Shown: positions 18,206-26,444 of the stretch, in pieces
Position numbering within the stretch: position 1 is the first letter of the stretch
How the letters are laid out: each line of letters begins with the position of its first letter
Source of the DNA: Methanothrix soehngenii GP6
Lineage (GTDB): Archaea > Halobacteriota > Methanosarcinia > Methanotrichales > Methanotrichaceae
Direction of reading: 5' to 3'
Length of the DNA stretch: 64,000 bases
NCBI RefSeq assembly: GCF_000204415.1
Contig: NC_015416.1
Location: 2,232,001 to 2,296,000 of the forward strand
Position numbers and translations under genes: made by a program
Notes under the pieces: model-generated
What the model was told of the DNA's origin: nothing
The model's input: only the letters and a program-made list of their open reading frames with translations
Databases searched by the model: none

Positions 18206-19063
18206 TCAGGCCCTCTTTTCTGTTCTCACGATCAGAACCGGGCGGTTGGCGATCCTGGCGGTGTCATAGGTCGTGCTGCCGACAACCATCTGCTCCAGCC
18301 AGCCGGCTCCGTGTGAGCTCATGGCAATCAATGATGCATCCTCGTTGTCTGCCAATGAGCTGATCTCATGCGGCGCATCTCCCACCTTGACATGGGTCGT
18401 AACCTTCAGCCCAGGCCTATCAATCTCCTTGACGATGGAGTTGAGCTTGCTGCCAGCCACCCGCACAGCAGCATCTATCTGCTCGTCGCTCTCGCCGCTG
18501 GATACGACATACACCAGCCCGATCTCGCTTGTCTCTTTCATTCCTTTGACGAGGAGTATCGCATCCTTTGCGGGATCTGAGAAGTCCGTGGGGCAAATGA
18601 CCTTGGTAAAGAGGCTCCTGCAGAACCGGCCCAGGTTATCTCCCTCTAAAACCTTGTATCGCATTATCAGAAGATCGGTTTGCCCATAGCGCAGAACATC
18701 GCGGGAGACGCTCCCAAGAAGTAGGCCGCTTATCCGCCCCCTTCCCCGCGCCCCAACCATTATCAGCGTAGCATTCTCCTCATCTGCTACCCTCTGGATG
18801 GTCTTTGCTATACTTCCCTCCATTATCGTCTCCACCCTGGTCTTGACCTCGATCCTGAGGGCTTCAAGGTAGCGCTTCTGCTCTTCGATCTTTTCTTTGG
18901 CCTCTGCGACCTCGGCTGTCGGATCCCATACCCGCTCCACGGCCTTTCTTTGAATCACATGCAAGAGCACCACAGTCTTCTCACCGGGAAGCTCGGCTAT
19001 GCACTCAAGCAAGTTCTGCGAATACCTGGAAAAATCGGTTGGAATGAGAATTCTCTGAAACAT
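18206..19063 (-). CDS. Tandem universal stress protein (two UspA domains)
   Basis: Two Usp domains in one chain. The first begins FQRILIPTDFSRYSQN and ends with the ATP-binding pattern GARGRGRISGLLLGSVS (G-x2-G-x9-G-S). The second begins FTKVICPTDFSDPAK and ends SSHGAGWLEQMVVGSTTYD. Such fusions bind ATP and act in stress responses; the precise output is unknown. I chose the ATG at 19063, just before the domain; an ATG at 19081 would add six residues. It is divergent from pyrB. Confidence 0.9.
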   Translation of the reverse strand: MFQRILIPTDFSRYSQNLLECIAELPGEKTVVLLHVIQRKAVERVWDPTAEVAEAKEKIEEQKRYLEALRIEVKTRVETIMEGSIAKTIQRVADEENATLIMVGARGRGRISGLLLGSVSRDVLRYGQTDLLIMRYKVLEGDNLGRFCRSLFTKVICPTDFSDPAKDAILLVKGMKETSEIGLVYVVSSGESDEQIDAAVRVAGSKLNSIVKEIDRPGLKVTTHVKVGDAPHEISSLADNEDASLIAMSSHGAGWLEQMVVGSTTYDTARIANRPVLIVRTEKRA

Positions 19064-19146
19064 AATAGCATTTAGGCTCAACAGTTTATCAATGTAGTGG
19101 TATTAAGTGGAAGACTTATTATCTCAGAGATGAGTTGGGATCGAAT

Positions 19147-20073
19147 ATGTTTAGGAAGAGGCATGTGCTCAGCATGCGAGAGTTTTCCAAAGAGGAGATC
19201 GATTCCGTTCTGGACCTTGCCCAGTCTCTGGAGCCCTTGGCTCGAGGCAAGAAGAGCAGTATGCTCGCGGGCAAGATTCTGGCTCTCCTCTTCTTCGAGC
19301 CCTCAACCAGAACCCGAATGTCCTTTGAGACGGCGATGAAGCGACTGGGAGGAAGCGTGATCAACCTGGGTCCAGCGGAAGGCAGCTCCATCTCCAAGGG
19401 TGAATCGCTGGCAGATACGGTTCGGGTGATAGGTGGTTATGCCGATGCCCTGGTCATCCGCCATCCCAAGGAGGGGTCAGCCCGCCTGGCTTCCCAGTTC
19501 TCGCCCGTGCCGGTGCTCAATGCCGGTGATGGAGCAGGTCACCATCCCACCCAAACCCTGCTGGACCTGTATACCATCAGAAAGGAGAGCCGCCTGGAGA
19601 ATTTGCATGTCGCCCTGGTAGGCGATCTGAAGTACGGCCGCACCGTCCACTCCCTGGCCTATGCCCTCTCCCTTTATGGAGCAGATATCACCCTGGTCTC
19701 CCCGCCCACCCTGAGGATGCCCGATCCCATCAAGGCCGACTTATCGAGCAAAGGCACCATTGTGCGCGAGACAGCCGACCTGGGCGAGGTGATAGACAAT
19801 GTGGATGTGCTCTATATGACCCGCATCCAGAGGGAGAGATTCCCTGACCCGGTGGAGTACCAGAAGGTGGCAAGCAGCTACCGGATTACCCCTGAATCTC
19901 TGGCCGGCTCACAGCAGAATCTGATCATCATGCATCCCCTTCCCAGGGTGGATGAGATCTCACCTTCTGTCGACGACAGCTCTCATGCTCGCTATTTCCA
20001 GCAGTCCTTTTATGGGGTTCCGGTGAGAATGGCTCTATTGAAGATGCTCCTAGAGGGTGATCAGGTTGACTGA
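19147..20073 (+). CDS. pyrB: Aspartate carbamoyltransferase catalytic subunit
   Basis: Makes carbamoyl aspartate from carbamoyl phosphate and aspartate, the first committed step of pyrimidine synthesis. The carbamoyl-phosphate site FFEPSTRTRMSFE is intact. The GDGAGHHPTQTLLDLYTI and LYMTRIQRERFPD motifs and the PLPR block near the end are also present. The ATG at 19147 gives 308 aa, the usual length; a TTG at 19135 is also in frame. The regulatory subunit gene overlaps the 3' end, giving the classic pyrBI pair. Confidence 0.96.
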   Translation: MFRKRHVLSMREFSKEEIDSVLDLAQSLEPLARGKKSSMLAGKILALLFFEPSTRTRMSFETAMKRLGGSVINLGPAEGSSISKGESLADTVRVIGGYADALVIRHPKEGSARLASQFSPVPVLNAGDGAGHHPTQTLLDLYTIRKESRLENLHVALVGDLKYGRTVHSLAYALSLYGADITLVSPPTLRMPDPIKADLSSKGTIVRETADLGEVIDNVDVLYMTRIQRERFPDPVEYQKVASSYRITPESLAGSQQNLIIMHPLPRVDEISPSVDDSSHARYFQQSFYGVPVRMALLKMLLEGDQVD

Positions 20074-20587
20074 TTTTTCCGCGATGACAGATAAAAATAA
20101 CGAAAAAATCGATAAAAATAAAGAAGAGCCCGGAGGGCTCCGGGTCAAGCCCATCAATAATGGAACGGTCATCGATCACATTGCCGGTGGTCAGGCGCTG
20201 AACGTCCTCAAGATCCTGGGCATATCCGGTACCACAGGAGCTACTGTTTCCGTGGTGATGAATGTGGAGAGCAAGAAGCTGGGCAAGAAGGATATAGTCA
20301 AGGTCGAGGACCGGGAGCTGCGAGAGGAGGAGCTGAACCGGATCGCACTGATAGCTCCTGCTGCCTCCATCAATATCATTCGTAACTGCAGGGTGATAGA
20401 GAAGCGACCGGTGGACCTGCCCGATGAGATCGTGGGCGTGGTGCGCTGCCAGAATCCCAACTGCATATCCAATACTCATGAGCCGATAAAATCCCGAATG
20501 CTGGTCAAAGTAAAAAATCCGGTATTGCTCCGCTGCCTTTACTGCGAGCAGCCCCTTGCAAATGGGATTGCAGAATACTTGATCTAG
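20066..20587 (+). CDS. pyrI: Aspartate carbamoyltransferase regulatory subunit
   Basis: Binds nucleotide effectors and holds catalytic trimers together. The allosteric domain starts at LRVKPINNGTVIDHI. The zinc domain has CQNPNCISN and, later, LRCLYCEQP, giving the four Cys ligands. The start is unclear. GTG at 20057, TTG at 20066 and ATG at 20084 are all in frame. I prefer TTG because a GGTGATC ribosome-binding element precedes it at a workable distance. The N-terminus carries an extra Lys/Asn/Glu-rich leader of about 25 residues. The start lies inside pyrB. Confidence 0.93.
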   Translation: MTDFSAMTDKNNEKIDKNKEEPGGLRVKPINNGTVIDHIAGGQALNVLKILGISGTTGATVSVVMNVESKKLGKKDIVKVEDRELREEELNRIALIAPAASINIIRNCRVIEKRPVDLPDEIVGVVRCQNPNCISNTHEPIKSRMLVKVKNPVLLRCLYCEQPLANGIAEYLI

Positions 20588-20589
20588 TG

Positions 20590-20617
20590 GGGCGGCCGGA
20601 TGGAGAACCGACCGCCC
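20590..20617. terminator. GC-rich hairpin after pyrI
   Basis: GGGCGG and CCGCCC, with an inner CGG/CCG pair, form a 9-bp stem with one mismatch starting 3 nt after the pyrI stop. No T-run follows, so it may stabilise the mRNA 3' end or attenuate read-through into the FKBP gene. Confidence 0.35.
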
Positions 20618-20713
20618 AAGCCATAGGGGATGCGAAAGTATAAGATAGGATCGTCGCAAATTGACGGCCCAGGTTGAGAATAAAGTTCCAGTAATATCAG
20701 GATGGAGTAAGAA

Positions 20714-21487
20714 ATGACGGTTAAAAATGGCGATTTCATCAGAATTGACTATACAGAGTTCGTTGATGGCCAGGCAATAGCCACCACCGTTAAGGATCTG
20801 GCAGAGGAAAAGGGAATTTTCAGCGAGGAGATCCAGTACGGCCCACATCTGGTGGTGGTGGGAGCAGGCCAGCTGGTAAAAGGCTTTGAGAGCGATCTGG
20901 TCGGAAAAGAGATAGGCTACTCTGGAAGGGTGGAAATGGATCCCGAGAATGCCTTCGGCCTGCATGATCCCAAAAATATAGAACTAGTGCCGTTGAACAG
21001 GTTCAAGGAAGAAAGGCCAGTTCCCGGAATGCGGGTGGGCATGGATAACCGGACGGGTACGGTTACCAGGGTGATCGGCAGAAAAGTGAGCATAGACTTC
21101 AACCATCCTCTGGCAGGAAAGACTGTAGTCTACGAGTACACCATAAGGGAAACGGTTGAGGATCAGACCGAGAGGCTGAAAGCCCTTATCAAGACCTTTG
21201 GCCGGGTGGATCTTGAAGCGGAGATAAAGGATGAGGTAGCGGTGATCACCGTACCCTGGGAGCTGAACTATTATAAGGAATGGGTTATGATCCGCCGCGG
21301 TCTGGCTGAGATGATAATCCAGCATCTGGGCATGAAAGAGGTGCACTATATCGAGAAGCACACGGGAGAGAAGGTCCGGGCTGAGCTCATATCCCCTCCA
21401 GGAAAAGAGAGCGGATCTGAGGGGCCCCAGGATATGGAATCAAAGACAGCAGAGGAGAGTTCGGTCTCTGGTGATGCGGCGGTCTAA
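20714..21487 (+). CDS. FKBP-type peptidyl-prolyl isomerase, long archaeal (SlyD-like) form
   Basis: Cytosolic folding catalyst. The FKBP core opens with VKNGDFIRIDYTEFVDG and includes GAGQLVKGFESDLVGKEIG. The insert-in-flap chaperone region spans ENAFGLHDPKNIELVPLNRF to HPLAGKTVVYEYTIRE. After residue ~150 a second alpha/beta domain, found in the long archaeal FKBPs, is followed by an acidic Ser/Glu-rich tail. There is no signal peptide. Length is 257 aa. A T-rich terminator follows. Confidence 0.92.
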   Translation: MTVKNGDFIRIDYTEFVDGQAIATTVKDLAEEKGIFSEEIQYGPHLVVVGAGQLVKGFESDLVGKEIGYSGRVEMDPENAFGLHDPKNIELVPLNRFKEERPVPGMRVGMDNRTGTVTRVIGRKVSIDFNHPLAGKTVVYEYTIRETVEDQTERLKALIKTFGRVDLEAEIKDEVAVITVPWELNYYKEWVMIRRGLAEMIIQHLGMKEVHYIEKHTGEKVRAELISPPGKESGSEGPQDMESKTAEESSVSGDAAV

Positions 21488-21517
21488 AAGACCAAGATAT
21501 AAATAAAATTATAAAAT

Positions 21518-21538
21518 CTTTTTTTCTTTTACTTTTTG
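21518..21538 (+). terminator. T-rich terminator after FKBP gene
   Basis: A long T tract (CTTTTTTTCTTTTACTTTTT) starts about 30 nt after the stop codon, typical of archaeal transcription termination. Confidence 0.6.
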
Positions 21539-21593
21539 ATTATAGGGCTTCGAAGGCATTGCATCCGTTGGTTTGTATCGTATTGCATGGAGA

Positions 21594-21620
21594 GGCCCGG
21601 GCTGCATATTCAGCCGGGCC
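21594..21620. terminator. Strong hairpin between convergent genes
   Basis: GGCCCGG(G)CTG pairs with CAGCCGGGCC around a CATATT loop: a 10-bp stem with one bulged G, lying between the FKBP gene and the Tyr-rich gene, which converge. A two-way terminator or mRNA end is likely. Confidence 0.45.
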
Positions 21621-21680
21621 CGCCATCTAATGCCAGCGCCCTTTGATCTTTCATCGGATATTCTATATGCTATTCATGCT

Positions 21681-22091
21681 TCAGCGGAAGTAGAATCCGC
21701 TGCGATATGACGACCAGGACCAGCTGTTCGTGTAGTAGTATGTGGTAGCGCCCAGCCCGTAGACATTTGCTGCCCACCAGGGATCATAGACCACAGGATC
21801 GTAGACCACAGGGGCAGTATATGTATAGACGGGAGTGTAGGTCGGGTAATAGTAGGTCGGATAGTAATAGGTTGGGTAGTAGGTATAGGTCGGATAATAG
21901 CTATAGCTGTAGTAATATGCACCTGGGCTGAGCCAGTCGTAGAATCCGCCGAAGTCATGATAACCATCAGACGGGCCTCCGTGGTGATGAGATCCGCCGT
22001 AATCCTCGAAGGCTGCCCCTACGGCAACTAAGAGTCCCAATGCGAGCACTGCCAATATCAACTTGATTGCTTTTATTTCTGATTCCTCCAT
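21681..22091 (-). CDS. Secreted or anchored Tyr-rich repeat protein
   Basis: No known family recognised. Residues ~8-28 form one hydrophobic segment (signal peptide or anchor), followed by a His/Gly-rich stretch (GGSHHHGGPSDGYHDFGG). Then comes a tract built from YYPTY repeats (about residues 63-85) and two VVYDP repeats. About 29 of 136 residues are Tyr, with many Pro, Thr and Trp. Such composition suggests an extended cell-surface or matrix protein, perhaps cross-linked or pi-stacked (inference). The repeated codons are near-identical at DNA level, so slippage may change repeat number. Confidence 0.65.
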   Translation of the reverse strand: MEESEIKAIKLILAVLALGLLVAVGAAFEDYGGSHHHGGPSDGYHDFGGFYDWLSPGAYYYSYSYYPTYTYYPTYYYPTYYYPTYTPVYTYTAPVVYDPVVYDPWWAANVYGLGATTYYYTNSWSWSSYRSGFYFR

Positions 22092-22439
22092 GCACCTTGT
22101 TCCCTAGCCAAATATTAAAAGGTGGTTTTTATGTAGATATCACCTAGCTTCTATATGAATCCTCCATGAACCTCTTGATGCTGAATTAATCCATTTCGGA
22201 GGCAGGAGGGGGCAATCTGGAATTAAAAAAAATAGTGTTGCCGCTCTAAAACTTGCTGGCACATAAACGATATCAATCGGCATGGCACCCCTCAGCGGTC
22301 ATGATATCCTGACAGGGCGTTAATGCTCTTCTCCGATGGAGGCGTAGCCTTTTCGATATCAATCGACCAGTAATCTTCCTCGCGAAGATCCATAAAAAAT
22401 CAGATCAGTAGTAACCCTGTCATTCATTGTGCGCGCCGG
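22092..22439. other. Intergenic region with a 12-bp direct repeat
   Basis: No gene can be supported here. CGATATCAATCG occurs twice in direct orientation (22268-22279 and 22354-22365), 86 bp apart. The right-hand part of the minus strand presumably carries the 3' end signal of the secreted-protein gene, and the left-hand part carries the promoter of the Tyr-rich gene. Confidence 0.4.
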
Positions 22440-23075
22440 TCATTGATCAGGCACTTCTATATGCAGGGTGTTCAGCATATCCCTTATAACCTCCCAGGGG
22501 AAGGTGGATATGACCCGGCAGTCGGTATTTCCCCTGTAGATCCCGTCCTCATACTCTTTGCCATCGGGAGAGTAGCTGGCCGCGACGATCAGATCGCCCT
22601 CCTCATACTGCCCCCCGCCCAGATTCTGCCTCTCGAACCTAAAGTTGCCCAGCACCCCTGGCTTTCCATCGATCAAAGGCTGATAGATGGCCGGCTCGTC
22701 AGCTCCTGCATTTATGAGGGCGTCCCAGACGATATACGCATTGGCAGTAGTATTGGCGAGCATGGGCACATCATATCTGGTGAGAATGAGGAAGATGAAG
22801 TGATCGCTGCCGTCTACAGTCAGATTGTATCGGGTGAAATTGATCCCATCTGATGTAACGCCCTGAGTGGGTGCTTCAACCACCACGATGTAGTCCTCAG
22901 TGGTGTTCATATCAAAAGAGACATTGTAGGGCCCTACCGGCCCGGATTCATGAGCTGCAGAGGCCAAAGAGGCCAGTTCCAACACCATAAGAAGGGTTAG
23001 AGTGAATAGCTTTCCTTTCTCATGCATCGCTCGTGCCGCCATCATCATTAAAAGGCCAATTCTCCTGGGACCCAT
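22440..23075 (-). CDS. Hypothetical secreted protein
   Basis: A hydrophobic signal segment (LFTLTLLMVLELASLASAA) precedes an extracellular domain of about 170 residues that I cannot assign. Several Asn-X-Ser/Thr sites (NVS, NTT, NFT, NLT) suit archaeal surface N-glycosylation. The start is uncertain: M at 23075, or the ATG at 23027 next to the signal peptide. It is flanked by the Tyr-rich protein and SagB genes on the same strand, in a stretch that looks accessory. Confidence 0.6.
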   Translation of the reverse strand: MGPRRIGLLMMMAARAMHEKGKLFTLTLLMVLELASLASAAHESGPVGPYNVSFDMNTTEDYIVVVEAPTQGVTSDGINFTRYNLTVDGSDHFIFLILTRYDVPMLANTTANAYIVWDALINAGADEPAIYQPLIDGKPGVLGNFRFERQNLGGGQYEEGDLIVAASYSPDGKEYEDGIYRGNTDCRVISTFPWEVIRDMLNTLHIEVPDQ

Positions 23076-23173
23076 TTTATCCTTTTGGTAGCAGGCAGAT
23101 GCGTCTGGCCCTGGATACTGCAGTCAGCCATCATCCCGCCAGCTGATCGATCCGGCCAAAGAAGGAAGGTCGA

Positions 23174-24883
23174 TCAGCCGTAAGCGGGCAGATCGATCAG
23201 CCTGGGATCGGTGAGCGCCCGGCCTACGGTGAAGTGGTAGAGGTCCTGGTACCCTAAATCGAACAGGCCCAGCATGCGGTGAACCATATCATCGAAAAAG
23301 CAGCCTATGCCGCAACCCCTGTAGCCCGTTGCCTCGCTTGACAGGTAGAGTGCCTGGCCGATCATGCCGCATTCCCAGTAGAGCCGGGAATAAAACCAGG
23401 GACCATATTCCCCAATAGGATCTTCAAACCGGGATATCATAGCGACGGCAAAGCATCCGTCCGATGCAATACCCTGCCCACAGGACGACTCTTTGGCTGC
23501 CAGACGGGCGTCGCCCTGGGCCAGCTGGTAGAGCTCCAGGCCCGGTGGCGTGCGCGATGGCCTCTCCCAGAAAAAGTCCGGATCCATCGCTCCTCGCAGA
23601 TCCTCTTTTGCCCTTTCATCTCGCAAGAAGATGTACAGCCCCCGGTCCATCTCCTCCACCCGGTGGACGAAGAGCACCGGATTGACCTGTAGCCTCCAGG
23701 GCAGGCCGGGCTTTGCCCGCTCGGGCATCGTCGCCTTCAGGATGGCATGAAAACTATCCAGTGGCATCGTGGCCCTCCCGTCCATGGCCTGCGCGCTGCG
23801 CCGCCTGCGAAATAGGTGGCAGTATTCCCTGATTGCATGTTCAGATGCATAGCCAGTTGTTTCTTTTGATGGATCTGAGTTATCTTTTAATGAAAACCGC
23901 GCTATCTCTTCTGCCTTGACATCAGATCGCGAGAAGATATCAGGGGTGGTGAGCTTTTTCGCTGCCTCGCTTACCATATCGATCTCCTGCCAGGGAACGA
24001 TGCTTGGGCTCAGGATATTGGGTCGAAGGGATAGAGGCTCAGTCTCTATCCCGGAGATCAGGCACTCATCTATTCTGTGGACCCTACCATCGCTGAATAA
24101 GGCTAGCATCACATCGGGTCGCTCTTTTCCTGTGGGGCCATCCGTCATTTTATCCGGCTCATTCCATAGAATCCTGGCCAGGTCGTCCGTGCCCAACTCC
24201 TCCTGCAGGGACAGCGTCCAGCCCAGGCAACATGCCGCCTCGCCAGCCGCAGCCAGAGCATGCCCCAGATCCAGCATGCAGTAGCGAAAAGCCCTCGCTC
24301 CATACTTCCAGGACTCACGCCAGTAGATGGTGGTGAGGATGAGCAAAATGGTGCCCGAGGGAAGGTGAAGAGACTGCCAGCTCTCCTCTCTTATGCCAGC
24401 CAAAAGCTCCAGGGAATGATCCTTCGGCTGATAGTGATAAACGCCTGGAGAGAGATCCAGTTCCTCCCCCCCTCCAGCCAAAAGATAGCATTCCGTGGGA
24501 TGGAGGTTGCCGCTGGATGGATTGACCCTTAACGTCCATTCTGCGCCCGCAACTGCTTTCCTGCCGGAGAGGGCAAGGCTTTCGAAGAAGAATCGAGAGA
24601 GGTTTTCGCTTGTAAGAGGAGATGGCCTGAGCTTTCCAGTCATCCCTTCGAATCCCAGGCGATCAAGAGCCAATCGCTTTGATCCCTCATAGCTGCGGAA
24701 GGGATCTGGCTGATTTGACCAGTCCATCCTCCCCGGGCCGCGTGCCATTCGATTGGGCTGGTGCTTGGTCTGCTGATGATAAGCTATGATCCGTTCCAAT
24801 GCGCCGGACGTAGAATTATCCCTCCATTCAATCTTGAAAAGCCCCCCTTGGGTTGTCGTCCTCCGTGCGCTCTGTGACTCCAC
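23174..24883 (-). CDS. Tandem SagB/ThcOx-type nitroreductase-family oxidoreductase
   Basis: Two FMN-dependent SagB-like domains in one chain. The first (about residues 25-270) has the family's AYHQQTKHQPNRMARGPG, WSNQPDPFRSYEG and NPSSGNLHPTECYLL. The second (about residues 325-560) has RRRSAQAMDGRATM, LQVNPVLFVHR and the typical end YRGCGIGCFFDDMVH. SagB proteins dehydrogenate azolines in peptide natural products, but stand-alone tandem forms are common and unassigned. No cyclodehydratase or precursor peptide is nearby. The only long start is a GTG at 24883, 33 bp from the IS110 transposase stop, with no clear ribosome site, so the 5' end may have been altered by the insertion. Confidence 0.82.
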   Translation of the reverse strand: MESQSARRTTTQGGLFKIEWRDNSTSGALERIIAYHQQTKHQPNRMARGPGRMDWSNQPDPFRSYEGSKRLALDRLGFEGMTGKLRPSPLTSENLSRFFFESLALSGRKAVAGAEWTLRVNPSSGNLHPTECYLLAGGGEELDLSPGVYHYQPKDHSLELLAGIREESWQSLHLPSGTILLILTTIYWRESWKYGARAFRYCMLDLGHALAAAGEAACCLGWTLSLQEELGTDDLARILWNEPDKMTDGPTGKERPDVMLALFSDGRVHRIDECLISGIETEPLSLRPNILSPSIVPWQEIDMVSEAAKKLTTPDIFSRSDVKAEEIARFSLKDNSDPSKETTGYASEHAIREYCHLFRRRRSAQAMDGRATMPLDSFHAILKATMPERAKPGLPWRLQVNPVLFVHRVEEMDRGLYIFLRDERAKEDLRGAMDPDFFWERPSRTPPGLELYQLAQGDARLAAKESSCGQGIASDGCFAVAMISRFEDPIGEYGPWFYSRLYWECGMIGQALYLSSEATGYRGCGIGCFFDDMVHRMLGLFDLGYQDLYHFTVGRALTDPRLIDLPAYG

Positions 24884-24893
24884 ATGAAAAACT

Positions 24894-24926
24894 TAAAAAA
24901 ACAAGATGCTGCGGATCATCCGCATC
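24894..24926 (-). terminator. Hairpin plus T-run at the IS110 transposase stop
   Basis: On the minus strand GATGCGGA...TCCGC...GCATC folds over the stop codon and is followed by CTTGTTTTTTT. This looks like an intrinsic-type terminator that ends the transposase transcript just before sagB. Confidence 0.45.
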
Positions 24927-26169
24927 CCTCCTTCAAATCTTTCTCCACCAAGTATCCTGCCTGACTGATGATCTTTATCATCTCGTCGATATCCATCATT
25001 CTTATGGGCGAAACAGAGCTGGGAATTTTTGGTTTGGTTTTCGTGACCTCTGGTTCTTGATAATTCTCGTGATTCATAAGCAAATGATAGATGATGCAGA
25101 GCACTTTTCTGGCGAGCGCAACGGTTGCAATATTCTTCTTTCCGCACCTCGCCAATATCCTCTGGAAGAATCTCATTAACCTTGAATTCTTCTTGGTCCT
25201 GGATATGGCTTTTGCAACTTCCACCAAGATCCTTCGCATATGCTTAGATCCCGTCTTAGTGATCTTCCCAGTTCGCAGCTTCCCTGCCGATTGGTAGACC
25301 GAAGGCACAATACCGAAGTACTTTGCCATCTTATCCGCACTCGGAAAGTCCCTGTAATCTCCCATTTCTGCAATAATGGTAGCTGCCGAAATGAATCCAA
25401 CACCTGGAACAGACAAAATAATTTTCAAATCATCCTCGAAGGGTTTGACTTTTTCGGCGATCTCAGCTTCCAGAATTTTTATCTTCTTGCTAATATCATC
25501 TATGACATCAAGATTTGCCTTGATCAAAAATACCTGAACGGGATCTAATCCATTCTTGATGGCTTCTCTGAGTTCGTCCTCCTTTTTCCGAATCCTCTTC
25601 GAAGGTATTCCAGATATGATCTGATCGATCGTCTTTCCTTCCAGAAGCCTATCAATGATATATCTTCCAGATTTGCCAAAAGAGTCGGATATGACTGAGG
25701 AGAGCTTGATGCAGCAGGTCGAAAGTGATTGATGAATCTGGTTCTTGATTTTGGACCTTGCATTGACCAGTGTCTCACGAGCACGAGTTATGCTTCTTAG
25801 ATCTCGGTAGTCTTTTGGATAGATTCTGGAGGGCGTGATGAGATTATTGAGACAATATATCGCGATTCGTTCCGAATCAAGTTTATCGGTTTTCTTGTGC
25901 TCAATATTCCGGATCTGATATGCATTGGCCAGGATAAATTCGACATGACCTTCTAGAATGGTGAAGATAGGATACCAAAAACCTCCCGTGGATTCTACAG
26001 CCAGCCTCTGGCATCTGTGGTTTATTATCCAGGATCTGAATGCCAAGAGGCCATCTTGGTTCATATTAAAACGTTCTTGGAGCTTCAATCCACTTCGGGA
26101 TATCATTGTAGCAATAAGAAAATCCTTGTGGATATCTGCTCCGCAAACTATTTCCTTATCTGAGTCCAT
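24916..26169 (-). CDS. IS110-family transposase (DEDD recombinase)
   Basis: RuvC-like DEDD recombinase, 417 aa. The N-terminal domain opens with the first catalytic Asp in CGADIHKDFLIATM and contains VESTGGFWYPIF, with the later DEDD acids in YQIRNIEHKKTDKLDSERIA. A coiled coil spans about residues 210-255. The C-terminal Tnp domain (Transposase_20) has ILSVPGVGFISAATIIAEMG and SAGKLRTGKITKTGSKHMRR with the catalytic-Ser region. I used the ATG at 26169; a longer frame to 26235 runs through the likely RNA region. The frame is intact. Confidence 0.93.
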   Translation of the reverse strand: MDSDKEIVCGADIHKDFLIATMISRSGLKLQERFNMNQDGLLAFRSWIINHRCQRLAVESTGGFWYPIFTILEGHVEFILANAYQIRNIEHKKTDKLDSERIAIYCLNNLITPSRIYPKDYRDLRSITRARETLVNARSKIKNQIHQSLSTCCIKLSSVISDSFGKSGRYIIDRLLEGKTIDQIISGIPSKRIRKKEDELREAIKNGLDPVQVFLIKANLDVIDDISKKIKILEAEIAEKVKPFEDDLKIILSVPGVGFISAATIIAEMGDYRDFPSADKMAKYFGIVPSVYQSAGKLRTGKITKTGSKHMRRILVEVAKAISRTKKNSRLMRFFQRILARCGKKNIATVALARKVLCIIYHLLMNHENYQEPEVTKTKPKIPSSVSPIRMMDIDEMIKIISQAGYLVEKDLKEGCG

Positions 26170-26181
26170 CGTCTCACTTGC

Positions 26182-26324
26182 CTGATATGGGCAGATGATG
26201 ATCACTCGTGCGTGCAACTTCACATACGCGTTCAAAGACGCATTTGGGCATCCACGAGATCATGGTTGTCTTTGTGTCGAGATCATGTCTCAGGTCACAG
26301 ATCAACCTTCACTGCCCATATCAG
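26182..26324 (-). ncRNA. Candidate IS110 bridge RNA
   Basis: The non-coding segment just upstream of the transposase is closed by a perfect 13-bp inverted repeat: CTGCCCATATCAG at 26312-26324 and its complement at 26182-26194. A GAGATCATG motif occurs twice inside (26256-26264 and 26279-26287). A further hairpin, CATGATCC/GGATCATG, lies outside near 26364-26388. Position and structured character fit the bridge RNA known for IS110 elements, which pairs with target and donor DNA through two loops. Limits and folding are inferred. Confidence 0.45.
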
Positions 26325-26444
26325 CCTTGCCTATGGCTCTATGGGTTTTTCATGCTTTGGGCATGATCCCCGCCTGAGGATCATGGGCTCTTTGTGGTTT
26401 ATTCCCGTATATACCACTAGGGCTGCAATTTTGAACTATCCTAA

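Larger units (their letters stand above)
24900..26440 (-). mobile_element. IS110-family insertion sequence (approximate limits)
   Basis: One transposase gene preceded by about 270 bp of non-coding DNA, the usual plan of the IS110 group, in which the long left non-coding end encodes the bridge RNA. IS110 elements lack long inverted repeats and target duplications, so the exact ends cannot be fixed by eye. The outer limits are bounded by the pheA stop (26445) and the sagB start (24883). Confidence 0.75.

Noticed and set aside
21830-21910. CRISPR-like short repeats
   Set aside because: The repeats are in-frame YYPTY codons of the Tyr-rich gene, not spaced repeats; no CRISPR array was seen anywhere in the window.
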